A DNA stretch of 64,000 nt from Wenjunlia vitaminophila DSM 41686 (GCF_000380165.1 NZ_KB904634.1:255051-319050), one strand, 5' to 3'; numbered from the stretch's first letter, positions 24,824-33,364 are shown. Program-made: numbers and translations. The notes: generated from the letters alone by a model not told the origin.

Positions 24824-25837
24824 TCACTGCCGTGGGCGGCGGGCCCGGCTGGGCTGGACCCGCGCTGGTTCTCCGGCCGCCTTGGGGTGCTCCGGGGGGT
24901 AGGGCAGGTCGCTGAGTCCGTGGTCCCGTTCGTCCCGGGCGGCCAACTCCAGTGCGGCGTCCAGCAGGTAGGCGTGCTGGTCGAGGTCGGCGTGGACGTC
25001 GCCTAGCTCGGAGAAGCGGGTCCTCATGGACGTCAGGTCGAAGTCGTGCGGCCTGGCGTCCCGCAGCTCGTCCCAGCGCAGTGGCGCGGAGACCGGGGCG
25101 TGGGGGAACGGCCGGATCGAGTAGGCACTGGCCACGGTCCGGTCCCGGGCCGTCTGGTTGTAGTCCACGAAGACCTTCTCGCCCCGTTGCTCCTTCCACC
25201 AGGCCGACGTCACCCGGTCGGGCATCCGCCGTTCCAACTCCCGGGCGACGGCGATGGCCGCCCTGCGGACCTGGGTGAAGGTCCACCGTGGCTCGATGGG
25301 AACGAGGACGTGCAGCCCCCGGCCACCGGAGGTCTTGGGCCAGCCGCGCATCCCCAGCTCGTCAAGGAGCTGGCGGAGTTCGGCCGCGGCGCGCACCGCG
25401 TCCAGGTAGTCGGTGCCCGGTTGCGGGTCCAGGTCGATCCGCAGTTCGTCGGGGTGCTCGGTGTCGGTGCGGCGGACCGGCCAGGGATGGAAGGTCAGAC
25501 AGCCCAGGTTCGCGGCCCACACCACGGCCGCGGTCTCGGTGGGGCAGATCTCGTCCGCGTGCCGTCCGCTGGGGAAGGAGATCCGCCCGGTGGGGATCCA
25601 CTCGGGCAGGTTCTTGGGGGCGCGCTTCTGGTAGAAGGACTCCCCTGTTACGCCGTCCGGGTGACGCTCGAGGGTGGTCGGCCGGTCCCGCAGGGCCCGC
25701 ACCGCCCCGTCGCCGACCGCCATGAAGTAGCGGGCGACGTCGAGCTTGGTGTAACCGCGCTCGGGGAAGTAGAGCTTGTCCGGGTTGGACAGCCGCACGG
25801 TCCGCTCCCCCACGGTGAGCTCCAGCGCTGTGGCCAT
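24824..25837 (-). CDS. LigD-type polymerase (primase-fold NHEJ polymerase)
   Basis: A 337-residue stand-alone polymerase domain of the LigD/archaeo-eukaryotic-primase class, used in non-homologous end joining or gap repair to add nucleotides at broken ends. SNPDKLYFPERGYTK near the N-terminus, RIDLDPQPG with metal-binding Asp135 and Asp137, SGGRGLHVLVP and the AYSIRPFPHAPVSAPLRWDE segment are diagnostic. ATG 25837 is the family start, and the upstream frame overlaps the ligase promoter. It is divergent from the ATP-dependent ligase with 97 bp between, so the two probably share a promoter region. Ku and the nuclease domain are not encoded in the window. Confidence 0.9.
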   Translation of the reverse strand: MATALELTVGERTVRLSNPDKLYFPERGYTKLDVARYFMAVGDGAVRALRDRPTTLERHPDGVTGESFYQKRAPKNLPEWIPTGRISFPSGRHADEICPTETAAVVWAANLGCLTFHPWPVRRTDTEHPDELRIDLDPQPGTDYLDAVRAAAELRQLLDELGMRGWPKTSGGRGLHVLVPIEPRWTFTQVRRAAIAVARELERRMPDRVTSAWWKEQRGEKVFVDYNQTARDRTVASAYSIRPFPHAPVSAPLRWDELRDARPHDFDLTSMRTRFSELGDVHADLDQHAYLLDAALELAARDERDHGLSDLPYPPEHPKAAGEPARVQPSRARRPRQ

Positions 25838-25934
25838 GGGGTTCACGCTAGGTCGGATGGGCGTGCTCCGCCTCCCGGTGGCCCGGAGGACGCTCGGCGG
25901 GCGGGGAACCCGGACCGGCCGCACAATCCAGACC

Positions 25935-26993
25935 ATGGAGCTTCCGGTGATGCCCCCCGTCCAGCCGATGCTCGCCAGCCCGGCCCCGAGCATCCCGCCC
26001 GGAATGAGCTACGAGGCCAAGTGGGACGGTTTCCGGGCCATCGTCTTCAAGGACCATGACGAGGTGGAGATCTCCAGCCGCTCCACCAAGCCGCTGGGGC
26101 GCTACTTCCCCGAGGTGGTCGGCGCCTGCCTGGAGCAGTTGCCCCGCAGGTGCGTGGTGGACGCGGAGATCGTCGTGGTCACCGGACGCCGACTGGACTT
26201 CGACGCGCTGCTGGAGCGCATCCATCCGGCGGAGTCCCGGGTGCGGCTGTTGTCCGAGCGGACCCCGGCGCACCTGGTGGTCTTCGACCTGCTGGCGCTG
26301 GGCGACACGTCGCTGCTGGACGCGCCCCTGCGGGTGCGGCGCGCCGCCCTGCTGGAGGCCCTGCACAACGCCAGGCCTCCCGTCCACGTCGCCCCGGCCA
26401 CCCTGGACATCCAGGTGGCCCAGCAGTGGTTCGAGCAGTTCGAGGGCGCGGGACTTGACGGGGTGATCGCCAAGCGGCCGGACCAGGCGTACCGGCCGGG
26501 CGAGCGGGTGATGGTCAAGGTCAAGCACGAGCGGACGGCCGACTGCGTGGTGGCGGGGATGCGCCTGCACAAGAGCGGCCCGGTCGTGGGGTCGCTGCTG
26601 CTCGGCCTGTTCGACGAGGCGGGCCGGATGCGGCACGTGGGGGTCTGCGCCGCGTTCTCGATGGCGCAGCGGCAGAAACTCGCCGACGAGCTGGAGCCCC
26701 TGCGGATGCCCTCCGCGCAGGGGCATCCGTGGGAGGACTGGGCGGACGAGGAGGCACGGGGAGGGGGCCGGATGCCGGGCGCGCCCAGCCGCTGGAGCGC
26801 CGGCAAGGACCTGTCCTGGGTTCCGCTGCGACCCGAGCGGGTCTGTGAGGTCAGCTATGACCACATGCAGGGCGACAGGTTCCGGCACACCGCGCAGTTC
26901 CGCAGGTGGCGGCCGGACCGGGAGCCCCGCGGCTGCACGTACGCCCAGTTGGAGGAGCCGGTCAGCTACGACCTGCGGAAGGTCCTGGGTTGA
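25935..26993 (+). CDS. ligC: ATP-dependent DNA ligase, LigC type
   Basis: A 352-residue ATP-dependent ligase that seals breaks through an enzyme-adenylate. Motif I is EAKWDGFRA with adenylated Lys29. VVDAEIVV (motif III area), HLVVFDLLA, GLDGVIAK (motif IV) and VMVKVKHERTADCVV (motif V) follow, then an OB-fold (about 215-352). The size and C-terminus fit LigC rather than LigB. ATG 25935 begins the canonical MxLPVMPPVxPMLA leader and is preferred to the longer frame. With the divergent polymerase it forms a two-gene end-processing and sealing module. Confidence 0.9.
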   Translation: MELPVMPPVQPMLASPAPSIPPGMSYEAKWDGFRAIVFKDHDEVEISSRSTKPLGRYFPEVVGACLEQLPRRCVVDAEIVVVTGRRLDFDALLERIHPAESRVRLLSERTPAHLVVFDLLALGDTSLLDAPLRVRRAALLEALHNARPPVHVAPATLDIQVAQQWFEQFEGAGLDGVIAKRPDQAYRPGERVMVKVKHERTADCVVAGMRLHKSGPVVGSLLLGLFDEAGRMRHVGVCAAFSMAQRQKLADELEPLRMPSAQGHPWEDWADEEARGGGRMPGAPSRWSAGKDLSWVPLRPERVCEVSYDHMQGDRFRHTAQFRRWRPDREPRGCTYAQLEEPVSYDLRKVLG

Positions 26994-27000
26994 CGGCGGA

Positions 27001-27042
27001 CGCGCCCGGCCAGGGCCGCTGGTGCGGTCCCGGCCGGGCGCG
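27001..27042. terminator. Terminator hairpin between ligase and exporter genes
   Basis: CGCGCCCGGCC (27001-27011) pairs perfectly with GGCCGGGCGCG (27032-27042), an 11-bp stem, 7 bp after the ligase stop. The exporter gene converges on it. Confidence 0.75.
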
Positions 27043-27096
27043 GTGGGGTGACGGGGGAACGGGGGGCTGGCCCCTGGGCGGGGGCGGGCCCGGGGC

Positions 27097-28539
27097 TCAG
27101 CCGGTGCCGGCCGTCTGCTCCTCGGTGAGGGCTCCGGTGGCGGGCCGCGGGGCGCGGAAGGTGATCAGGGCCAGTACGGCTCCGGCGGCGGCGATCCCCG
27201 CGGCGCCGAGGAACGCGGCGGAGAAGCCGTCGGTCAGCGCGGCGACGTCGCCCAGTTCGTCGGCCCCCTGGGCGGCGGCCACGGCGGTCATGGCGGCCAG
27301 CCCGAGGGCGGAACCGATCTGGTAGCTGGTGTTGACGATGCCGGAGGCGAGCCCGCCCTCCTCCGGCCGGGCCGCGGAGATGGCGGTGCCCAGGGAGGGG
27401 ATGAAGGCCAACGACATGCCGGTGGCGGCGACCAGCGAGGCGGGCAACACGTCCACCGCGTACGCGCCGTCCGGACGGACGAAGGACAGCCACAGCATGC
27501 CGGCAGCCAGGGCGACCATTCCGGCAACGATCATCGGCTTGGGGCCGAAACGGTTCATCAGCCTGGGGGCGAGCAGGACCATCATCAGCATCACGGCGCC
27601 GGTCATCGGCAACAGCGCGGCGCCGGAGGCGAACGCCCCGAGGTCCAGGACCTGTTGCAGGTAGAGGTTGAGGAAGAACCACATCGGGATCCACGCGCCG
27701 GCCAGCAGGAGCTGGGCCAGGTTCGCGGCGGCCAGGCTGGGGGTGCGCAGGATGCTCAGTCGCATCAGCGGCTGGCGGCGCCGGACCTGGACGGCCAGGA
27801 ACGCCGCCACCAGGGCGATGCCCAGGGCCAGCACCAGCCAGGTGCTGACCGCGCCCCAGCCGGTCTCCGGAGCGCGGACGACCGCGTAGACGATGGTGGC
27901 GAGACCGGCGGTGACGGTCAGGGCGCCGAGGACGTCAACCGATCCGCGCGTCGCCGGGGCGGCGGGCATCAGACGGGGGACGGCGAGCAGGGTGACCACG
28001 GCGACGGGGATGTTGAGGTAGAACACCCAGGGCCAACTCGTGTACTCGGTGATGACGCCGCCGAGGAAGACCCCGGCCGTGCCGCCCGCGGGCGCGGCGG
28101 CCCCGTAGAGCGCGAACGCCTTGGTGAGCTCCCTGGGGTTCGAACCGAACAGCATCATCAGCAGGGTGAGGGCCGAGGGCGCGATCAGCGCCGAGCCGGC
28201 GCCCTGGACGGCACGGCCGACCAGCTCCACCCACACCTCGCCGGCGAGTCCCGCGGTGAGCGAGCCGACGGCGAGGACCGCCCAGCCCAGACCGAACACC
28301 CGTCTGGCGCCGAACAGGTCGGCCAGCCGCCCGCCGAGCAGCAGCAGGCCGCCGAACGCCACGACGTAGGCGTTGAAGACCCAGGACAGGTTGCCCTGGG
28401 TGAAGCCGAGATCCGCCCGCATCTCGGGGAGGGCCACGCCAATGATCGACGTGTCCATGATGACCATGAACTGAGCCATGGCGATGAACGCCAGCGCCCA
28501 CCAGCGCCGTGGGTCCGGCTGCGGCAGCATCGCGGACAT
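27097..28539 (-). CDS. DHA2-family MFS drug:H+ antiporter (EmrB/QacA type)
   Basis: 480 residues with about 14 membrane spans. DHA2 signatures include LAFIAMAQFMVIMDTSIIGV (TM1 with the MDTSI motif), GRLADLFGARRVF (loop 2/3, motif A) and GGVITEYTSWPWVFYLNIPV (motif C area). The protein exports hydrophobic or cationic compounds in exchange for protons. The upstream GTG at 28548 abuts the GAGG ribosome site, while ATG 28539 lies eight bases after it and is chosen. Two CsoR-like 17-bp palindromes lie 15-61 bp upstream, so expression probably responds to copper, sulfur species or another CsoR/RcnR-family ligand. Confidence 0.9.
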   Translation of the reverse strand: MSAMLPQPDPRRWWALAFIAMAQFMVIMDTSIIGVALPEMRADLGFTQGNLSWVFNAYVVAFGGLLLLGGRLADLFGARRVFGLGWAVLAVGSLTAGLAGEVWVELVGRAVQGAGSALIAPSALTLLMMLFGSNPRELTKAFALYGAAAPAGGTAGVFLGGVITEYTSWPWVFYLNIPVAVVTLLAVPRLMPAAPATRGSVDVLGALTVTAGLATIVYAVVRAPETGWGAVSTWLVLALGIALVAAFLAVQVRRRQPLMRLSILRTPSLAAANLAQLLLAGAWIPMWFFLNLYLQQVLDLGAFASGAALLPMTGAVMLMMVLLAPRLMNRFGPKPMIVAGMVALAAGMLWLSFVRPDGAYAVDVLPASLVAATGMSLAFIPSLGTAISAARPEEGGLASGIVNTSYQIGSALGLAAMTAVAAAQGADELGDVAALTDGFSAAFLGAAGIAAAGAVLALITFRAPRPATGALTEEQTAGTG

Positions 28540-28553
28540 TTCAGTCACCTCAA

Positions 28554-28570
28554 ATACTCCGGGGGGGTAT
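28554..28570. promoter_or_regulatory. CsoR-like operator, proximal
   Basis: ATACTCCGGGGGGGTAT is a 17-base imperfect palindrome with ATAC...GTAT ends, matching the G/C-tract operators of CsoR/RcnR (DUF156) repressors. It is 15 bp from the exporter start and overlaps its leader. Confidence 0.6.
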
Positions 28571-28583
28571 GTCGAGGCCGAAC

Positions 28584-28600
28584 ATACCCCCTGGGGGTAT
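28584..28600. promoter_or_regulatory. CsoR-like operator, distal
   Basis: ATACCCCCTGGGGGTAT is a perfect 17-base palindrome about a single central T. It repeats the proximal site with 30 bp centre-to-centre spacing, about three helical turns, which would place two repressors on the same face. Confidence 0.7.
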
Positions 28601-29015
28601 CAATGTCCAGGCCGGGTCAGGAGGGGGCCAGGAGGCCCGCCCGGCCCCCGGACCGGGCGGTGGGTGGTCAACGGGACCGGGCACGCACGGCGGGCCCCGC
28701 GGCAGCACGGGCGCGGACACGTGCCACGGGGCAGAGGGGTGAGCGGGGTGCCCGGCACCGGGAGACGGCCCCGCCACGGCCCGCGGTCAGGCAGGGCAGG
28801 GAGGGCGGGCACGGGGGCGGGCACGGGGGGCGGCGTGAGCGCGTCCACGTTGGTCGCTACCGCGCGGAGCCGGGCGCGGGCGGGGGAACGCGCGGGAAAC
28901 GCCGCGGCCGGCCCTGCTCCGCTCCGCGGAAGGCGGGCGGGCGCCGGGCCGCGGCGTGGGTGTGACCAGGCGGGGGCCCCGACGGCCGGTGGCGTCGGGG
29001 AACACGGTCAACGAC
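28601..29015. other. Gene-free stretch upstream of the exporter
   Basis: About 415 very GC-rich bases with no gene on either strand. It separates the exporter promoter from the end of the Xaa-Pro peptidase gene. Runs of GGGC/GCCC suggest weak hairpins only. Confidence 0.45.
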
Positions 29016-29053
29016 GCGCCGCCCCGGACCCTCAGGGGAGGGCGGGGCGGCGC
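29016..29053 (-). terminator. Terminator hairpin after Xaa-Pro peptidase
   Basis: GCGCCGCCCC (29016-29025) and GGGGCGGCGC (29044-29053) form a perfect 10-bp stem, 17 bp beyond the peptidase stop in the direction of its transcription. Confidence 0.65.
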
Positions 29054-29069
29054 GGTCGGCGAGGTGGCG

Positions 29070-30194
29070 TCAGGCGGGCAGTACCACCAGGTCGCGGCTG
29101 GTGAGGTTGAGCCGCTCACCGCCGTCCTCGACGCAGACCACGATGTCCTCGATCCGCGCGCCGAAGCGGTCCGGGAGGTAGATCCCCGGCTCGACGGAGA
29201 ACGCCATCCCCGGCTCGAGGGCCAGCGTCGAGCCGGCCACGATGTAGGGCTCCTCGTGGGTCTCCAGGCCGATGCCGTGGCCGGTCCGGTGGATGAAGTG
29301 CTGCCCGTGGCCGGCCTCGGCGATGATGTCCCGGCCCACCGCGTCCAGTTCCTCGGCGGTGACCCCGGGCCGCACCGCCTCGGTCTGCGCGGCCTGGGCC
29401 TGTCGCAGCACCGCGTACAGCTCGCGGAACTCGGCGGGCGGGTCACCCACGCAGTAGGTGCGGGTGCAGTCCGAACAGTAGCCCTCCTCGGTGGTGCCAC
29501 CGATGTCGACGACCACCGGGTCACCGGGCCGGATCACCCGCTCGCCGGGTTCGTGGTGCGGGCTGGCGCTGTTCGGCCCGGCAGCCACGATGACGAAGTC
29601 CACGGTGACGTGGCCGGCCTCCACGATGGCGTCGGCGATGTCGCGGGCGACGTCCCGTTCGGTGCGGCCGGGCAGCAGCCACTCCCCCATCCTGCGGTGC
29701 ACCCGGTCGATGGCGGCGCCGGCCCGGCGCAGCGCCTCGACTTCCGCCGCCGACTTGCGGAGCCGCAGCGTGCACAGCACCGCGGAGGCGAGGGAGAGGT
29801 CCACCCCGGGCAGGGCGGCGCGGAAGGCCAGGACCTTCTCCGCCCACATGTGGTTGTCCACGGCCACGCGCTGTCGGCCGTCGGGGAGCCTGGCTGCGAT
29901 CAGGGCGTACGGGTCGTCGGTCTCCCCGAACCCGGTGATCTCGATGCCCAGGCTGCCGGCCGGGGAGTCCTCCGCCGCCGGCCGCTCCAGGTTGGGGACG
30001 ACCAGGAACGGCTCGTCGTGGGCCGGGACGACCAGGCAGGTCAACCGCTCGAGGGGCATCGCCTGGTAGCCGGTCAGGTAGCGCAGGTCCGATCCCGGCG
30101 AGATCAGCAGGGCGTCGAGGCCCTGCTCCGCCGCGGCCTGTCGTGCCTGGTCCAGCCGCTGGGCGGGGTACAGGTGGTGGAGGTGTTCGCTCAC
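29070..30194 (-). CDS. Xaa-Pro aminopeptidase/dipeptidase (M24B)
   Basis: A 374-residue pita-bread metallopeptidase that cleaves X-Pro bonds. The N-terminal creatinase-like domain spans about 1-150. The catalytic domain holds all five metal ligands: VVVDIGGTTEEGYCSD (two Asp), HRTGHGIGLETHEEP (His), SVEPGIYLP (Glu) and GARIEDIVV (Glu). The frame is open far upstream, but GTG 30194 has a G-rich ribosome site, and VSEHLHHLYPAQRLDQARQA is the expected N-terminus. It is cytoplasmic and acts in peptide turnover. It is divergent from the small P-loop kinase 68 bp away. Confidence 0.88.
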   Translation of the reverse strand: MSEHLHHLYPAQRLDQARQAAAEQGLDALLISPGSDLRYLTGYQAMPLERLTCLVVPAHDEPFLVVPNLERPAAEDSPAGSLGIEITGFGETDDPYALIAARLPDGRQRVAVDNHMWAEKVLAFRAALPGVDLSLASAVLCTLRLRKSAAEVEALRRAGAAIDRVHRRMGEWLLPGRTERDVARDIADAIVEAGHVTVDFVIVAAGPNSASPHHEPGERVIRPGDPVVVDIGGTTEEGYCSDCTRTYCVGDPPAEFRELYAVLRQAQAAQTEAVRPGVTAEELDAVGRDIIAEAGHGQHFIHRTGHGIGLETHEEPYIVAGSTLALEPGMAFSVEPGIYLPDRFGARIEDIVVCVEDGGERLNLTSRDLVVLPA

Positions 30195-30262
30195 GTCCCC
30201 ACGGTAGGTCACCGCCCCTCCCGGGAACACCCGTCCCCCCGGCGGGGTCCTACCCTGGGCCG

Positions 30263-30937
30263 GTGGACGAAACAGGGGGCCGGCTGGCCGAGTACCCGGG
30301 CCGGACGGCGGACCGGGTGGGGAGCGGGGGCTCGGGGCTCGCCGGAACGGCCCGACGGCTGCGAGCGCTGCCCCCGTCGTGCGGTCCGGTGCGACTGGTC
30401 GCCCTGGACGGGCACGCCGGGGCGGGGAAGACCACGTTCGCCGGCCGGTTGGCGCCCCTGCTCGACGACGCGCCGGTGGTGCGCCTGGACGACCTCGCCA
30501 CCCACGAGGAGCTGTTCGACTGGGTGGGGCGGGTGCTCGACCAGGTGGTGCGTCCGCTCGCGGAGGGCGTGCCCGCGCGGTACCGGGCCTACGACTGGGT
30601 GGCCCGTCGGTTCGACGCCCCACGGGTGGTCGAGCCGGCAGCGGTGGTGCTGCTGGAGGGCGTCGGGGCCGGCCGGCGTGCGCTGCGCCCCTGGCTGGCC
30701 AGCACCCTGTGGATGGACCTGGCCCCCGAGGTGGCCCACGCCCGGGGACGGCGACGGGACGGTGCGGCCCTCTCCGCGTTCTGGCGGCGCTGGGAGCAGG
30801 CCGAACGCGCCCACTTCGCCGCGGACCCCTCACGACCCTGGGCGGACGCGCTGGTGCGGGAGGTGCCGGACGGTTATCGGGTGTGGGCCAGGGTCCCGAA
30901 CCCCCGCGCCCACGACCTGGTTGATCACCCTGAGTGA
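30263..30937 (+). CDS. P-loop NTPase, uridine kinase-like
   Basis: A 224-residue protein with a Walker A loop GHAGAGKTTFAG (residues 50-61), VVRLDDL as the following strand, VVLLEGVGAG as the Walker B-like segment, and the LID-type arginine stretch GRRRDGAALSAFWRRWEQAE. These are uridine kinase/AAA-like features seen in small actinobacterial kinases of unknown substrate. GTG 30263 is chosen as the first start after the divergent peptidase start. The ribosome site is poor, so the start is uncertain; the next hydrophobic core begins at residue 42. Confidence 0.75.
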   Translation: MDETGGRLAEYPGRTADRVGSGGSGLAGTARRLRALPPSCGPVRLVALDGHAGAGKTTFAGRLAPLLDDAPVVRLDDLATHEELFDWVGRVLDQVVRPLAEGVPARYRAYDWVARRFDAPRVVEPAAVVLLEGVGAGRRALRPWLASTLWMDLAPEVAHARGRRRDGAALSAFWRRWEQAERAHFAADPSRPWADALVREVPDGYRVWARVPNPRAHDLVDHPE

Positions 30938-31337
30938 TCGCCGCCGGTCGGCGGGGCGGTTCCGGTCGGGCCGTTCCGGGGACGGTCGAGCCCCCTGGGC
31001 CACGGGCTCCCGACGCTCCCCACGTCCCACTGAGCCTTCCCGGCACGAGGCTCCCGGGGCCGCCACTTCGGGCCCCGCAGGGCCCCAGGCACCACCCGGG
31101 ACCGGCAACCAGTCGATCACGCAACGTCACCACAGTTCAGCGGTCGCGGTGGCCGAATCGTCCCGCTCGGAGCCGCGGCGGCCCCACCCGCACGACGGAA
31201 CCGCGCTCGCTCGCCGGTACCATGCCAAAGGACGCGTTTGACAAGGGTTGTTGGCGCGGTCTTCGTTCAACACCCGCCCGGGATACGGTGGTTCCCAACT
31301 CTGGCGGGCCGCGGGGGAAGATCATGTGGGGGACCTG
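30938..31337. other. Intergenic region upstream of EccA-like gene
   Basis: 400 bases without a gene. TTGACA at 31238-31243 is a perfect -35 sequence but has no matching -10 at 16-18 bp; TACGGT (31284-31289) fits the loose actinomycete -10 pattern. The promoter of the EccA-like gene probably lies here. Confidence 0.4.
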
Positions 31338-33191
31338 ATGGACATCAGCGCCAATCGTTCGGGGACCCCCGCCGACCTGGCCTGGTTGCGTGCCGTGGAC
31401 GCCTACACGGTGGGTGCCTACACGGAGGCCGAGGAGGAGTTCCGCAGCGCGGTGCGGCTCGACCCCGGCATGGCCGACGGTTGGCTCGGCCTGCACGCCC
31501 TACGGGCGGACACCCCCACGGCGCTGCTCCAGATGCACCGGCACCGGGACCGATTCGGGGAACAACGCGAACTCCACCGGCGCAAGCTCAGCTCCTGGTA
31601 CTGGCTGGGCTGGTGGGTGCAGCCGATCCTGGAGACCCACCGCGACCTGCTCCTCGCGCACGCCTCGCACTGGCTGGACGGGCGGCACGTGGACGAGCTC
31701 GAGGCCGCGCTCGCCCTGTGCCCGGACGTGGAGACCGACCCCCAGGTGCGTTTCCTGCACGCGTGCCGGGCCTACCTGGTCAAGGACTGGGAGCAGGTCA
31801 TCCGGCACACGGAACCGCTGCTCGACGACCCGGTGCTGGGCATCGAGGCCCGCCTGTTCGCGGGGATGGCCCGGGTGCGGCTCGAGCTCTGCGCACCGGC
31901 GGAACCGCTGCTCGTCACCGCCCTGATGCGGTGCCGCTCCGAGCAGCCGCAGCGCAAGGAGTTGCGCTACTGGTTGGGTCGGGCGTACGAGGGCACCGGC
32001 CGCAGTGCGGCGGCGCTGCCCCTGTACCGGGCGGTTCACCAGGTGGACCCCACCTTCATGGACACCGCGGCCCGACTGGCGGCGATCACCGTCGGCGAGG
32101 GGCTGGACGACTCCGAGGACCTCACCCCGGTCCCGTTGACCGGCCTGAGCCAGATGGGCGATCCCGACGGCGGGCAGCCCGTCGATCCCCGGGCGACCAC
32201 CACGTCCTCGCCGCCCACGCCGGGCGGCGACTCCCCCCGGGAGAAGGCGGTGCTGCCGGTGGCCCCGGTGCCGTCCAACGGCGGGGTGCTGGCCGCCCCC
32301 GATCCCGTGCTGCTCGAACAGGCGCTGGCGGAACTGGAGCGGATGGTCGGCCTGGAACCGGTCAAGCGCCAGGTCCGAGCGCTGTCCGCCCAGCTCCGGA
32401 TGGCCCGGCTGCGGTCCGGGCAGGGACTGCCCGTCCAGCCGCCGAAACGGCACTTCGTCTTCTCCGGCCCGTCCGGCACCGGCAAGACCACGGTCGCCCG
32501 GATACTCGGCCGGGTGTTCTACGCGCTGGGACTGCTGGAGGGCGAGCACCTGGTGGAGGCGCAGCGCGCCGACCTGGTGGGCGAGTTCCTCGGGCAGACC
32601 GCGGTCAAGGCCAACGAGCTGATCGACTCCGCGCTCGGCGGGGTGCTGTTCGTGGATGAGGCGTACAGCCTGGCCAACTCCGGCTACTCCAAGGGCGACG
32701 CCTACGGGGACGAGGCGCTCCAGGTGTTGCTGAAGCGTGCCGAGGACAACCGTGACCGGTTGGTGGTCATCCTCGCCGGGTACCCCGAGGGCATGGACCG
32801 GCTGCTGGCCGCCAATCCCGGGCTGAACTCCCGGTTCACCACCCGGGTGGACTTCCCCAGCTACCGCCCTTCGGAGCTGACCCGGATCGGGGAGGTGCTG
32901 GCCGAGGAGAACGGCGACCTGTGGGACGAGGAGGCGCTGGACGAGCTCCGCAGCATCAGCGGGTACGTGGTGGACCAGTGGTGGATCGACGAACTGGGCA
33001 ACGGGCGGTTCGTCCGCACCCTGTACGAGAAGAGCTGCGCCTACCGCGACCTGCGGCTGTCCACGATGCCCTCGGTGCCCACCCGGGAGGACCTGTCCAC
33101 CCTGCGGCTGCCCGACCTGATGCAGGCGTACGGCGAGGTGCTGGCCGGCCGTGACCTGCACGGACGGGAGCAGGAGCCACCAGGCGACTAG
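31338..33191 (+). CDS. eccA: EccA-like AAA+ ATPase (type VII secretion, CbxX/CfxQ family)
   Basis: A 617-residue protein with the EccA layout. The N-terminal TPR-like helical domain (1-255) includes AYTEAEEEFRSAVRLDPG and RYWLGRAYEGTGRSAAALPL. An acidic/Pro linker (255-320) follows, then a CbxX/CfxQ AAA+ domain (325-600) with Walker A GPSGTGKT (377-384), Walker B GVLFVDEA (435-442) and the sensor/arginine-finger region NPGLNSRFTTRVDFP. ATG 31338 begins the family start. EccA ATPases help load ESX substrates, but no eccB, eccC, eccD or WXG100 gene is nearby. The gene is thus orphan here and could serve another complex. Its TAG stop is the target site of MITE copy 2. Confidence 0.82.
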   Translation: MDISANRSGTPADLAWLRAVDAYTVGAYTEAEEEFRSAVRLDPGMADGWLGLHALRADTPTALLQMHRHRDRFGEQRELHRRKLSSWYWLGWWVQPILETHRDLLLAHASHWLDGRHVDELEAALALCPDVETDPQVRFLHACRAYLVKDWEQVIRHTEPLLDDPVLGIEARLFAGMARVRLELCAPAEPLLVTALMRCRSEQPQRKELRYWLGRAYEGTGRSAAALPLYRAVHQVDPTFMDTAARLAAITVGEGLDDSEDLTPVPLTGLSQMGDPDGGQPVDPRATTTSSPPTPGGDSPREKAVLPVAPVPSNGGVLAAPDPVLLEQALAELERMVGLEPVKRQVRALSAQLRMARLRSGQGLPVQPPKRHFVFSGPSGTGKTTVARILGRVFYALGLLEGEHLVEAQRADLVGEFLGQTAVKANELIDSALGGVLFVDEAYSLANSGYSKGDAYGDEALQVLLKRAEDNRDRLVVILAGYPEGMDRLLAANPGLNSRFTTRVDFPSYRPSELTRIGEVLAEENGDLWDEEALDELRSISGYVVDQWWIDELGNGRFVRTLYEKSCAYRDLRLSTMPSVPTREDLSTLRLPDLMQAYGEVLAGRDLHGREQEPPGD

Positions 33192-33364
33192 GGCCTGTCT
33201 GATAAGTAGCGACCCCCGCCCGGAGGGCGGGGGTCGCGGCGTCTGGTGCGCGCGATCGCAAGGCGGAGGGTCGTCCTCGTACTGGGCGTACATGGATGAT
33301 CCCGACAACGCAGCGAGCGTGCGTGCCAGGCGTCACGACCCAGGCGGGATTCATCAGACAGGCC
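33192..33364. mobile_element. MITE-like element, copy 2 (173 bp)
   Basis: The element has 12-bp perfect terminal inverted repeats (GGCCTGTCTGAT / ATCAGACAGGCC) and is flanked on both sides by CTAG (33188-33191 and 33365-33368), an intact 4-bp target duplication. The left CTAG includes the TAG stop of the EccA-like gene. It aligns to copy 1 over the full 173 bp with about ten mismatches. It holds no open frame of its own that looks real. The intact duplication suggests this is the younger or better-kept insertion. Confidence 0.9.
33209..33237. terminator. 13-bp perfect hairpin within MITE copy 2
   Basis: GCGACCCCCGCCC-GGA-GGGCGGGGGTCGC is a perfect 13-bp stem with a 3-base loop, 18 bases after the EccA-like stop. 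It could terminate that transcript and, being symmetric, also the converging CNNM-gene transcript. No U tract follows. Confidence 0.6.
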
